From: Hippopus hippopus | Taxonomy: Eukaryota; Mollusca; Bivalvia; Cardiida; Cardiidae | Length of the DNA stretch: 64,000 nt | NCBI GenBank assembly: GCA_946811185.2 | Contig: OX328103.1 | Span: forward strand, 62,001-126,000 | Direction: 5' to 3' | Shown: positions 19,781 through 31,073 of the stretch, piece by piece | Numbering within the stretch: the first letter of the stretch is position 1 | Layout: every line of letters begins with the position of its first letter | Program-made: the position numbers and the translations under genes | Notes under the pieces: model-generated | What the model was told of the DNA's origin: nothing | Databases searched by the model: none | The model's input: only the letters and a program-made list of their open reading frames with translations

Positions 19781-22700
19781 TATATAGATCAGACATATTT
19801 TACCTGGAAACTAAAGTGGCATCACTTGCCGAAGTGGAGGAGAGATTAGAAAGCCTTGGAAAATTTTTGCATAGCGGCTCCTAGCCTAGGCAGTTTTTCT
19901 CTAAGACCAGGTAGGGTAAATTAAGCTGAGTGAAGTGGGGGGCAGAGCAAGAACAAGTCAAGTTTGGGTAGATTTATATTTTCCGAAAGAAATTATTATA
20001 GCCTCATTGTGACAAAGATAGAAAAAAAATATGAAAATACCTGTTCAATAAGAAGACCTATCGACACTACAAAATCTAAACTTCTATCGTTGCCATCGTC
20101 TAGTTTAGTCCACAGTCCGTCCTGTCAGATAAGTTGCAAGAGAAACCTCCATTAAGATTTTTTGAATGTTATATCTGCATTGAACACCTTAATTGTTCGT
20201 AGTTCTGGAGCATGCTAGCACTTTTGCCGAATGATGTTTAACAGAACTTGTTCAATCTAAAATCTAGCAAACCGAAAGTAGCGACAATGCACTACAGAAC
20301 CGGAAATGCGGTGATCACAACAGAGATGACGGGATCCTGTCTATATTTTACACGAAGAAAAGCAAAAATCAAAAGTAAAAGTTCGTTACACAGTCTGTAC
20401 TGAACCGCAGTATTTCGGGCGTGATTCTTTGTAGAAGATAAAACTGGTACCCGTTTGTCTTTTGTAACCGTGTGATAGGATATGAACGTTCGATAAACAG
20501 AAATTTGTTTTATTGATGTACATGTACCTTCAAAGTCAGTCTGATTTTTCCCAATTTGGCCAAAATCGCGCTTGAATTTCCCAAAATGAAAGGCTAAGGC
20601 CCCTTCCTAATTTTTGGAAAAAAAGCCCTGCACAGCCATGCTGATACCGGCTCTTCTTGTATGATTTTATGACCCATAACTGATGGCTTAATATATCTGG
20701 TACAGGACTATATATTTAGGAGCTTGGTTCTTTATTTTTGCCTTATGAAACTTCGTTTCGCTGCAAAACGTGAGCTGGTTGCTAAGAAGTTTACAAAAAA
20801 GTGTGCCCAGTCCAAAACTTGAGAACTTAGAACGTTTTACAGCCAGATAAGGCGCAATAAAAAAATATTTTGTTTCGGGTAACCCGACCCTACCTGGAGA
20901 TTTTGCCCCGACCTAATTTTTTTTTTGTCTTCTGATAAAAAAAAAAGTCAGCCTTTTATCATATTGTGTCACAGGAAGCCTGTTTCGGCAAATATTGCGC
21001 ATTATATTATAGGTGTACAATCATGTACTACTACATACATAATTATGCATGAAAACTCCTACGCCTGTACAAAAGCAACCGTGTATCGGAGTAAATTGAA
21101 CCGACCTTAAAAATTGTCAAACGTAATAACGTTGATTTTCCATTTCTAAAAATACATACAGGCAAGCGGAGAGATCAGTTTTTTTCGCTAACTCCACACA
21201 GAAACTTCTGTTAATGGCAGTGTACATACATACAGTAAATAGAAAGGTGCAGCAATTTAATAAGTGAAACAAATTCAAGTCACACTTTAACTGCTTAAAC
21301 TATGGCCAAATATCTCACAGCATTTGCACATATAGGCTTATAGCCCTTTTTAACACTAGTGTGGTACACCCATGGGTGATGGAGTTAATACTTTAGAAGA
21401 TCTGCTTTCCGGCCATCATATGATACAAGGGAATCATTATCTGTGGAGATTACAAGGCTATGCTTGGATATTATAACTGGAGATATAGAGTTTGCATCAT
21501 GTGCAGTGATAATAATTGTCTAGTCTTCAGACAAAGGGAGATAGGCAATGCCCGACAGAACCAGCACTTCAGATTGAGACTCAGTATGCGGAGATTTGAT
21601 TACCTGTAGATCGTTTAGCAAAGAATTTGAACGTTTCACGCCGAAAGTAAAAAGGCTGCAGTAGCCTTTATCATCTGCAGCCCTTCAAACAAACTTTTTG
21701 TAATGTTTCGCGGTTCTTGACATGTTTAACTTTGATACAGCGTGTTTGTTTGGTTTTTTTTAAATACGTTGACTGCAACCGAGTAAGAATGTGTTCCACA
21801 GTGTTAAGTTAAAGAAAACTTCTTTTGTCAGCTGTAAGTTTTTACGAAGGACAAACAATTCTATAACATGTCAAAGGATTTAATATTGAATGATAGGGAA
21901 ATGACAACGGCATTCAGTCTATGTGCGGTGTTAAAATGTGCAAAAAAGTAACTTGGTTCGGTTAACAATGCCTCCATGAAACAAACCAAATGGCACCAAG
22001 AAAACGCAACATTTTGGCCGTACTGCAGCGCAGTCAGCTGAGTCATTTCGGTACAAATCAATAAAAAGCCAGCTTTCGGTTTCAATCACTGCTAAATAAT
22101 GAAAGCTTTGTGTCTGATCATTTGAAATAGCTTTTGAGAAATTGGTATTTTAACTTATTGGGAATTTCAGCATCACATTATGAGAAATTCTTCCAGCAAA
22201 ATTAGGAAATTCTTTCAGCAAAATTGGGAAATTCTTTCGCTATAATTGGGAAAAAATGATGCTTTTTGCAATTGGGAAGTCACCGAATATCGGCCTCAAT
22301 TAAAGAAGGAAAAAAAGCCCTGCTGTGGGACTTACTAACACGCCCGAACTCTGATGACGCAGAAATGTAGAGTGAAGTTTCCTCTCCACAATTAATTTTT
22401 AACTGGGGTTTTTTCAAATACTGTATCAAGTCTACCACAGAAGATGACAATTTATCAATACTTCCACCAATGTAAACACACAAAAATCGTATTCAAAGAT
22501 TAATCGTCATGAAAAAAAAAAACACGAAAACTGATGACTAAACAAATGTCAAAAAGACCTCGACCGATCAGAGGCTCTTCAATCCGTCTTATTTAGCCTT
22601 GTTAATGACTTCTATCAGCTGACTTGCATACACACCATATAGAAAATAAAACAGGAAATAATTTCTCTCTTCATTCACCAGAAAGAGATGTCTTTATATG

Positions 22701-24057
22701 AAAATTTAAAAATCCTACTTAACATTGGAAGGGGGGGGGGGGGTGTCTTACAGCTAAGATCACTGGAACTAGTATAAAAGACAAAAGAGAGTACATCCAC
22801 CCAAAAAGAAAGAAGTTTGAACAAACGAAGCAGCACTGATTCAGTACTACATTAAATGCCTAATTAAATTTATTGTAAGGTTAAATGTGTTCCAATCTTT
22901 ATATATTTTGTCAATACTGTTTTCCTAATTTTGACATTTGTTGATTATTTTTTTTCCCAAATTGGCCAAGGGCCTTTTCCCAAAATGCCTGGATAAAGCC
23001 CTGAGATAGCAATACAGATTAATCCTAATCCTAACAACTGCATGTTTTAGCAACCATGATATAGGGGGCCATTTGAATTATTGTAGGAAGTGACTGGTAC
23101 GAACTGGTTGTGGTACGAAACGTCCGCAATTCCCCTCGAAAACAGGTCGGTCGACGATACGAGCGTGTGTCTATTCTTTCAGCTTAATGCTGACTCCATC
23201 TCGTAGGCTAAGAGTAGAAATTCAGTGTAAGTTGACTACCTGACTATGGTTTACATGTAGCAAGGGAAAGCATTAGTGATCTATGTGCTTACATGTTGTG
23301 TATTTCCTGCCATATTTCACGTCTCGTTTTTATCTAGAATCTCGCGATACTAGTTCTATTTTCAGATACATGACTCTGTAGCACTCGTCACAACTCGGCC
23401 AATTCCGTGCCTACATCCCATCACCCGAGGTGTGCCGAATGGACTCTAGGGTTTGACAGCTATTGGTCGGCGCCTAGATGCTTATCTGTCAGCAAAGTTT
23501 CACCCGCCCTTATACTTTGAAATATTCTTAGTTTGCTATTCATTCATTACAATATGGTAAATTAATCATTTTAGAATTAGATGATGTTTTCACTTCATTG
23601 CAGTTGATTGAAAATGACTTTGTAATTATCCTTTGCATTGAACTGCTCCAGAAATCCCGCATCGTTGTGCACGTGAAGTTTTACGATGTCTTTGTGAAAG
23701 CGGGAGACCCTGCTGTGTGCAAATTCCACAGATTTGGGCTCCGTGCACAAAATCCCGCAAATCGGGAGACGCCAGTTTAGCTGGGGCATTTCGTGAGAAC
23801 TCCATTTCTGAAAATCTTTGGTATTAGATCTACACTTTGCGTTATTTTTAATTAATTTGTATTTTCTTTATTTCCGTTCATTTTTTTCTTTTATTGTGAC
23901 GCAAAGCTAAGATTTTGGGAATTCAAAAGAATTCAATTAAAACACAGTGATTTTGCAAAATTTAGGATATATAGATTTCTTGGAAGGATAATTTTCATTG
24001 TGCATTTACCTTTTCTCACTAGGCCTTGAGTGATTTGATCAGATCTATTATTATTCT
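19781..24057. other. Gene-poor 4.3-kb stretch with scattered repeats
   Basis: I find no recognisable gene. It holds three minus-oriented CCCAAT-type repeat pieces ending in 'agccctg' (20540-20640, 22190-22330, 22940-23005) and a G-run at 22731-22743. There is also a hairpin near 23655-23765, where 'aaatcccgcatcgttgtgc' is partly mirrored by 'gtgcacaaaatcccgcaaa'. Frames on both strands over that hairpin (23595-23789) are not credible exons. Sequence near 23385-23450 ('cacaactcggccaattccg') resembles an interspersed repeat that I cannot name. Confidence 0.5.
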
Positions 24058-24206
24058 TTTTTTAAACCGTTTCCCAAACGACAAATTTTAGGTGCTTCCA
24101 AATTCAAAACATCAGCAGATGGCAAATTTAGAATTAGAAACATTGAGCTTAAGTTCTCTGATATGGTAGAAAACATCGTGGGAAAAGGAGAAAATGCTGG
24201 TTACCA
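24058..24206 (-). repeat. MITE-1 half copy, cut at the centre of the palindrome
   Basis: The left arm is complete up to GAGAAAATGCTGGTTACCA, and unrelated sequence follows immediately. The cut falls within a few bases of the dyad centre, as at 4870. Confidence 0.75.
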
Positions 24207-24740
24207 TTTAAGTGTGTTAAATGTGTATGGGACTTAGTGCTACTTTCCTTAGACAGGATCAATAGGCTCTACGAGACTCAGCAAAAGTACTTCACATCTT
24301 TTTCAACATTTTTGTTGGTATATCACTACACATAGAAACATATGATCAAGTCCAATTCTGTTATTTATTTTTCTTTTAACTAGATTTTTTATCCTACAAT
24401 AAATCAATATTAGTTTTTTTCATGAACATTGGCGAGTTCTGATTGGCTGAAAATTTTTTTCATAGATCTAGCTCCACGAAAAAAAAAAATTATGCAGTGC
24501 CGGAACTACTTTTGCATTCAGACTAATGTAAACAAAAATGTACATGAGATTCCATAATGTTTTTCTGTCTGATTTTATATCCAGTCTGAATGTCAGATTG
24601 CTAGCTAAATTTATTTTCTCTGAACATTGAAAAAAATATCCAACTGTAAATTCAAAGAGGGAGCTTAAACTCACTGCCACTTTGCTGGGTTCTAACAAAT
24701 TTTCAACTTACTTCTAGTGTATTGAACTTCTAATAATAAT

Positions 24741-25130
24741 TCTAACATGACACGCGAATTCGGCTCTATAAACACTGTGCAATGAAAGCGTGATAAAATC
24801 TGCGACATTTCATGTCGAGTGACGTCATTCTATATCGAGTGACACCATTCTGTATAAAGTAAGTAAGTGATTTATTCAATGGAACATAATCTTCATCAGC
24901 GTTTTTACTATAAGTATGAACTTGTTTTCCTTTCTTTAAGAATTGGTCATGTTCGAATCGAAATAATCTTCTTTCTATCGTGGTTTATCGTTCAATAAAC
25001 CACGTTGTGAGTAATGAGGCGCAATTCATAAACCACTCCGGCTATCGCCCTCGTGGATTATTTATTGTGCCTCATAACTCACAACTGTGGTTTATTGAAC
25101 AATAAACCACGATAGAAAGAAGATTATTTC
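24741..25130. repeat. ~427-bp tandem repeat, first unit, with embedded foldback
   Basis: Unit 1 of two. It begins TCTAACATGACACGCGAATT, carries repeated 'gagtgacgtcattct' phrases, and ends in a 171-bp near-palindrome (24960-25130). The arm of that palindrome reads GAAATAATCTTCTTTCTATC then GTGGTTTATCGTTCAATAAA. The palindrome looks like a MITE that was inside the segment before it was duplicated. Confidence 0.8.
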
Positions 25131-25167
25131 TTAAATCTACTACAGCTGCCAATGTTCAATACTATAT

Positions 25168-25555
25168 TCTAACATGACACATGAATACGGCTTTATAAAC
25201 ACAGTGCAATGAAAGTGTGGTAAAATCTACGTTATTCTATGTAGAGTGACGTCATTCTTTATAGAGTGACGTCATTCTGTATAAAGTAAGTAAGTTATTC
25301 AATGGAATATAATCTACATCCACGTTTTCACTCTAAATATGAACTTGATTTCCCTTCATTAAGAGTTGGTCATGTTAGAATCGAAATAATCTTCTTTCTA
25401 TCGTGGTTTATCGTTCAATAAACCATGTTGTGAGTTATGAGGTGCAATTAATAAACCACTCGGGCTATCGCCCTTGTGGATTATTTATTGTGCCTCATAA
25501 CTCGTAACTGTGGTTTATTGAACGATAAACCACGATAGAAAGAAGATTATTTCCT
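25168..25555. repeat. ~427-bp tandem repeat, second unit
   Basis: Starts TCTAACATGACACATGAATA and has the same order of parts, including the 171-bp foldback at 25383-25553. Differences from unit 1 are scattered substitutions and small indels, so the duplication is not recent. Confidence 0.8.
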
Positions 25556-25724
25556 AAATGACGTCATGAATTTATGTTATAATTACGTCATGAACGAGCA
25601 GATTTACCGCGCTATGAATTATCAATGAAACGGACATTAAATAAATACTCAATGTTGGATTTACAAAAAAAAGCAGTTAAAGTAAAATTTAAGTGCATAT
25701 TAGTTGTCTGTGATATTGAATTAT

Positions 25725-25852
25725 AAGGAATGAAGAGAATTTTTTTTGTTTTGATGGAGGTATGAAAAAAAAAAACCTAATCACACAGTGTGATTAGGTT
25801 TTTTTTTTTCATACCTCCATGAAAAAAAAGAAGAAATTCTCTTCATTCCTTA
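25725..25852. repeat. 128-bp inverted repeat with CACACAGTGTG centre
   Basis: Arms of about 60 bp: AAGGAATGAAGAGAATTTTT, then ATGGAGGTATG, an A-run, CCTAATCACAC, and the mirror of each. The only substantial mismatch is in the T/A-rich segment between the outer and inner arm parts. It would form a long stable hairpin in RNA or cruciform in DNA. No gene is attached. Probably a foldback MITE. Confidence 0.85.
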
Positions 25853-26815
25853 AATAACTTCATTGTACTTGTTAAGTTTATTGCCACAATAATAGATTAG
25901 TTTAGTATTTAGATCTAAACCCTGTGTCTCCTGTTTTAGGAATAACTAAATTTTGTTAAGTCATACATTTGCCTAATTTATATTTAACTTCCAAAGTTAC
26001 TTATTTTTGATTTTCTTACTATCAAATTTTTGTTGGAGTCCACCAACCCCCTACCTCCTTTTACCACTATCATATACCTTACCTTTAAAAAAACATTGTA
26101 ACAAAAGGTGCCTTCACTGAGCCTAGAGGGTGAGAGCTAGAGTAAAGCTGACCGAAACATTGTGACAAGAGGTGCCCCTACCCTGTGCTCAGATGAGCAA
26201 AGCCCCAGTGATGCAAGCCCAGACCAGCAGCTCGCTACATATTTTTTAGGCTTACTCTTCAAGATTTTCTACATTTGATAGTAACACTACTGGTTTAGCC
26301 AATAAGAAGTTGAGTAACTTTTAAATTTAGAAAATTCTGGTGAATAAGACTAAGAATGTTCTTAGGAATGGTTGGTGAATACAGAATAAGATGGCAGGTC
26401 TTTGATATCAGAATTTTAAATAAATGTAAAAGGTGCATACCGTCTTGGTTCTATTTCTGTTAGGCAAACATGACAAAACCAAATTATTAAAATCAATCAA
26501 AGAATTGTTCAACTGGTTAATGGAGCTATTTCCAGAGAACCTACATTATGTAGATATTTATAGCACAATGTTTTAGACAATCTATCGAGATCTACTGCCT
26601 ATTAAAGTATTCATGAAATAGTTCACATGTCTGTAAAGGGTTTCAACAACTCATACATGTACTATTTAATTCGCCATTTTATTTTTGAAAAACAAAACAG
26701 ATCTACAATATTCTGAGTGTTCATCATAAATCTATAAACAATGTATTATCGTGGCACAAATAATATCAATACGGCAAAACACAGACACATATAATAATAC
26801 AGCAGAAAACCTTAA
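25853..26815. other. Gene-free spacer
   Basis: AT-rich. A fragment of a CTCAGATGAGC-type element end is seen near 26165-26205 ('ccctgtgctcagatgagc'). Nothing else can be defined. Confidence 0.5.
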
Positions 26816-27047
26816 TTATTGATCCCTTTACCAGACGATAAAGGAATAGACTTGTCTAAGTTGAAGGCATCTGCAGACGACAATTAAATGTGGCTCAATG
26901 CTTAGAAGTTTACTTTGAATGGATAGAAAAGATTGCAGGAAGAGGAGAAAATGCTGGTTACCAGCATCTTCTACTTTTCCAACAATCTTTTTTCAAGTCT
27001 TATTTCATAGGATCGTTAAAACTTGTGATAGTGTGATACAAGATTAA
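26816..27047 (-). repeat. MITE-1 copy
   Basis: Left end GATCCCTTTACCAGACGATA, core 'gaaaatgctggttaccagca', right end GTGTGATACAAGATTAA. The left target is eroded. Confidence 0.8.
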
Positions 27048-27482
27048 CAATTTACCAAAATATTGTTATTTCAGGTTGTTTTGGCCAGAATATGTGACTA
27101 GGTGGTGGACAGTGTAGTCCAAAATCAGACTGCACATTCTTTGTAGTCTGATCTTGATCTATATTGTCCACAAAAACAACTTAAGACGGTTCCAGCACTT
27201 TATGATTTCATAAAGAATACGAATATAGTAAATGGTATCACATAATTGATTTAAACATTCTAATTTTGGAAAAATATGATCTACCATTAAAGGATAGAAC
27301 AATTATAATGGTCTATCATTGAAAGATATAAAAGTCATAATAATTATCATCACAATCGTCATAAATTGACAATGATAGTAAGGAAGAGCCATACATAATG
27401 TGCATATATCTAAACTCCTGCAGCGCCAAGCACAGCTAGTTTAGATTTGTTTATAGTGAAAGCATCTGCAGACAATGCAGAA

Positions 27483-28722
27483 AACAAGAGGGTTATTGGC
27501 CCTTGAGCACTGACCTGAGTAAAGTGATCTGGATTCTTAAATTTGTGAACTGAAATAGTGGCATCTACAACATACAAAAGTTTTTTCTAAGATTTGTCCC
27601 AGTGACCTTCTATTTGACCCCATGTAACCTACTTTCGAACTCAACTAAGATTTCATCAAAAGTAACATTCTAAACAACTTTTGTGATGTTGAGTACAAAG
27701 GTGGCCTCCAGAGTCTGAATGCATATAAGGTTTTTTTTAAGTTTTGTCCCAGTGACCTACTTTTAGACAAGACATGGCCCAGTTTCAGTCATTCAAGGTA
27801 TCATCAAGACAAAAAATTCTAATCAACTTCCATGCTTATTGGACTTAACTATGGCCCCTTTATTTCTCACAAGATTTTTCGAATAGTTGTCCCAGTAACC
27901 TACTTTTAGGCCCAACAATGCCAACATGACCCATTTTCAATCTCATCCAAAACATCATCCAGACAAACAATCTGACCTGTTTTCCTGACTATTGGACAGA
28001 AAAACTTTTGCCTTTTGAGTGCATACACTTTTTTCCTCCAATGTTTCTCAGTGACCTCCTTTTTGACCTGATGTTACCAAGTTTCATACTCTTCAAAAAC
28101 AATGTCAAGACAAAGATTCTGACCAATTTTCCAGGACACTGGACTGCAAAAGAGGCCTTTAGAGTGTGCCTTTAGAGTGCACACAAGGTTTTTCTTAAAG
28201 ACATGTCTCAGTGACCTTCTTTTTGACCTGATGTGACCTGTTTTAATAATCATCGAAATTGTTATCAAAATAAACATTCTTACAATATACTTTGGGTATT
28301 GGACTGAAAATGTGGCCTCTACAGTGTACACAAAGTTTTCATAAGATTTGTCCACAGGAATTTGACATTCTATAATCAAAATACATGACAGATTATGAAA
28401 AAATACCCCCAAGTGTTTCTTTACATGTAGGGGAGTATTTTTTTCATATTTAATCATATATTTTGATTATAGAATGTCAAATTCCTGTGATTTGTCCTAC
28501 TTACTTTTTGACACAACCCGACCAAATTTCAAACTCATCAAAGATATTGTAAAGACAAAACATTTTTCTCACTTTTCTTGAGTATGGACTGAAAATGTTA
28601 CCTCTATACTGCATGAATGGTAACTGTTGATGCCCATATGATGTACAATGCATGATGCATGCCAGACACTCGACAAGCATGGTCACATCTGGAGCACTTT
28701 GTGCTCAGGTGAGCTTAAAATG
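27483..28722 (+). mobile_element. Composite element with degenerate array
   Basis: Left end AACAAGAGGGTTATTGGCCC then GAGCACTGACCTGAG. Right end 'gcatgatgcatgccagac', then CACTTTGTGCTCAGGTGAGC. The inside is a worn array related to the 145-bp unit ('cagtgacctncttttngacc', 'tcaagacaaa.attctga'). A 135-bp MITE (28354-28488) has inserted in it. Its wear suggests it is older than the element at 10078. Confidence 0.8.
28354..28488. mobile_element. 135-bp foldback MITE with 9-bp target duplication
   Basis: Flanked by perfect direct repeats GATTTGTCC (28345-28353 and 28489-28497). Ends ACAGGAATTTGACATTCTAT and its mirror, with arms of about 30 bp that continue less perfectly to the centre ('accccc...gggga'). 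A 9-bp duplication is typical of Mutator-like elements, and 8 bp would suggest hAT. The class is inference. Confidence 0.85.
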
Positions 28723-28739
28723 CTGATAATCGGTACTAT

Positions 28740-28930
28740 ATAGTAGTGAGAGTCGCAGACTATGGTTTTGAAAGTTGTGGGATTGAGTCCCACAGAAGGC
28801 AATTCTTTTTCATTACTTGTTTGCTTTTCCCAAATTAGTATAGTCATGTCCGTAACAATTTTCCTCACAAAATATCAATTTTCTCCCCACAAAAAAAAAA
28901 AAGCTCGGTCAAAATCTGCTTTAATGCCCC
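28740..28930 (+). repeat. tRNA-derived SINE (family S5)
   Basis: The head has TATATAGTAGTGAGAGTCGC and a B-box-like GGGATTGAGTCCC. The body has an A-run and 'aaatctgctttaatgcccc' at the 3' end. It matches 58970-59165, which has 'gcttagtaggtagagtc', 'gggcttgagtccc' and 'atgatttaatgctccttta'. Confidence 0.65.
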
Positions 28931-28945
28931 TTTAAATTCCAGTCA

Positions 28946-29171
28946 TTAACCCTTTACTACACAATCCTGAGGTTTAACGACCCCAAAAAAAGCATTTGAA
29001 AACATTGTGGGAAAAGGAGAAAATTCTGGAATCCAGCATTTTCTCCTTTTTCCACAATGTTTTCTGACCATTCAAAGACAAGTCTAATCCTTTCAGACCT
29101 TTTGAATTTGTCGTCTGTAAGTGCTTTCAACTTGGAGTAGTCTAAAATTTTGTCGTGTGGTAATGACTTAA
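28946..29171 (+). repeat. MITE-1 copy, complete
   Basis: TTAACCCTTTACTACACAAT to GTGTGGTAATGACTTAA, 226 bp. The core is near perfect ('gagaaaattctggaatccag'). The minus-strand frame 28957-29235 is a translation of this element. Confidence 0.85.
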
Positions 29172-29385
29172 TACAAGAATAGCACTCTTCCCAAAACGTG
29201 TTGTTCCTGATAAAACATAGGCAAATCCATCCCAACCCTTTGATACAATCTAGTTCAGAGTTGTACCTTTCTTCATTTTGAAGTCAAAGTACATGGTGGG
29301 AGTCCTCGTACACACCTCGTACACACAGGTGACTGAAAGATTAATATTCAATAGGTCTAGATAGCTTTAACTTTTTTTTCGTGTG

Positions 29386-29600
29386 GTATCCGCGGTTGTG
29401 AGGTAGAGTGTTGGCCTCGTAACCAAAAGGTCCCGAGTTCGAGACCAAGGAGTGGGTGTCAACTTTGGGATTTTTCACTGGCTCACACATTTGGCACACG
29501 TACTAGTGCATTTCCCAGGAAGCAGAATCTCGAGAGATTTGGATAAGCTGTAAGAACTTTGTTCTCAATCAATGTAAAATAATTATATATATGAAAAGAT
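29386..29600 (+). repeat. tRNA-derived SINE (family S3)
   Basis: Head GGTTGTGAGGTAGAGTGTTG then CCTCGTAACC and GTCCCGAGTTCGAGACC: a clear A box, anticodon-loop-like segment and B box. The body contains 'ttcactggctcacacattt' and ends 'aactttgttctcaatcaatg'. The tRNA body is followed by a tail rather than a tRNA 3' end, so it is a SINE. Confidence 0.75.
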
Positions 29601-29604
29601 AGGT

Positions 29605-29836
29605 TTAAAACTTTACCAGAACACAAAATTTTAGCCTTGTCCAAATTGAGAGCATTGGCATACGACAATTTCAATGTGGCTCAAATGGTGCAGTTTTTAT
29701 TTGATAAGGTACAAAACATGGTGGGGAAAAAGGAGAAAATGCTGATTACCAGCATTTTCTCCTTTTTCCCACAATGTTTTCAAAAGGCTTGATTCCCTGG
29801 GTCGTTAAAAGTCGGCATTGTACGGTAAAGGGTTAA
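29605..29836 (-). repeat. MITE-1 copy, complete
   Basis: TTAAAACTTTACCAGAACAC to GTACGGTAAAGGGTTAA. The core palindrome is perfect over 'gagaaaatgctgattaccag' and its mirror, apart from the centre. Confidence 0.85.
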
Positions 29837-30587
29837 AACTGCAAAGTTTACTGTAAACCGAAAAAGTTCGTGTAGTGGAAATCTATGGTGGCATATTTCT
29901 GCCGCGAGATACGAGATAGCTATCATGATAATTTAAGAGAATTATCGTGATAAAACAAAAAAATTCACGATAAAAATATCGCAATAATGCTAACTCTTAT
30001 CATGATTTTTTTTGCTTTCGTGCCCACAACTGACATTCATGATACCTATAATTAGATACGGTTTCGGAATACCTTCGTATACAACCTTATGAATTCTCCT
30101 TTCCCCTGTACGGTTTCAAAGTTGTTCGTAGGAGGCATTTCGAGTCGTCTTTGTGATTTTACAGGTCTCTATCATTCGGGCATTGTCAAAATTTACCAAT
30201 TAAGCTACAATTGTTAATTGATGATTCGAAATTTTACTGACTGCAATCCTATTAAAGGGTAACTCCATACCAAAATTTTCATTTCAAAATCGGATAAAAC
30301 GACACTAGAGTATGTTAACAAAAATCTTGTTAACGTTCTGTGATGCTTACTCCACGAGATATAGAGGTTTAAACTTTCGGATTTTCACCTGTGTGAAAGT
30401 CGCTAATTGAAAAAAACCGTGACTTGCGGTAGTTTGCCGTGATCTCACAAGTGTGAGAAGATAATTATAGTCGCTATATATGAACTAACACAGAAAATTG
30501 AGAAAACTGCATGATGTTTATAAAGATATAAATCGCTATTTCATGTTTCAATCACTTGTGTACTGCAGAGTTTCAATCTCTATAGCC

Positions 30588-31073
30588 CCCGTCACACCAA
30601 ACTAGGTCTTACAACGTCTTAACCCATCCTGACATAATCGGAAAACGGGTTACGGTCGGGGATGAACGTATAATTTTGGCCTGATAATGGCTGAAGCCCC
30701 CTATCTCACCAAACCTATTCCCAGAAAGTCTTAACCCAGTCAACAAAATCGAAAAACTGGCTGGGATAGGACATGTAATTTCGGTCGGTAAAATGCAAAC
30801 GCACTGCAGGTTATTGCCCGACCGCACTGCGTCTCTAATAGGATCGAAGTACAGCAGTTCCGTTCGTAGTACGTCCATCTCGCTTTAAGTACGTTGTTAC
30901 TCCGTCTAAGCACAGGACGGGATGGATGGCAAAAAAATTTGAGCAGGCTCAAAGTTCTGGAGCACCCTTCGTAAAAGGATACTAATACGCCCACTTCGTC
31001 TAAAGACAGTTTCTGTCCGATCAGCAAAAAAATTCGGAACAGAGTGAGAACGAGTTTGGCGTGACGGGGGTAT
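30588..31073. repeat. MITE with CCCCCGTCAC termini, ~485 bp
   Basis: Left end CCCCCGTCACACCAAACT. The right end, AGTTTGGCGTGACGGGGG, is its complement with one mismatch. The flanks are TATA-like on both sides. The inside is rich in CG-containing words, unlike its AT-rich surroundings. The minus-strand frames 30609-30878 and 30740-31096 lie mostly within it and are not called as genes. Confidence 0.8.

Noticed and set aside
23595..23789. Overlapping frames on both strands as a possible exon
   Set aside because: They lie on a partial hairpin; neither has recognisable residues or convincing splice sites.
19781..24057. Old viral or LTR-retrotransposon remains
   Set aside because: I looked for protease, RT, integrase or gag-like strings and LTR-like direct repeats and saw none here or elsewhere in the window.
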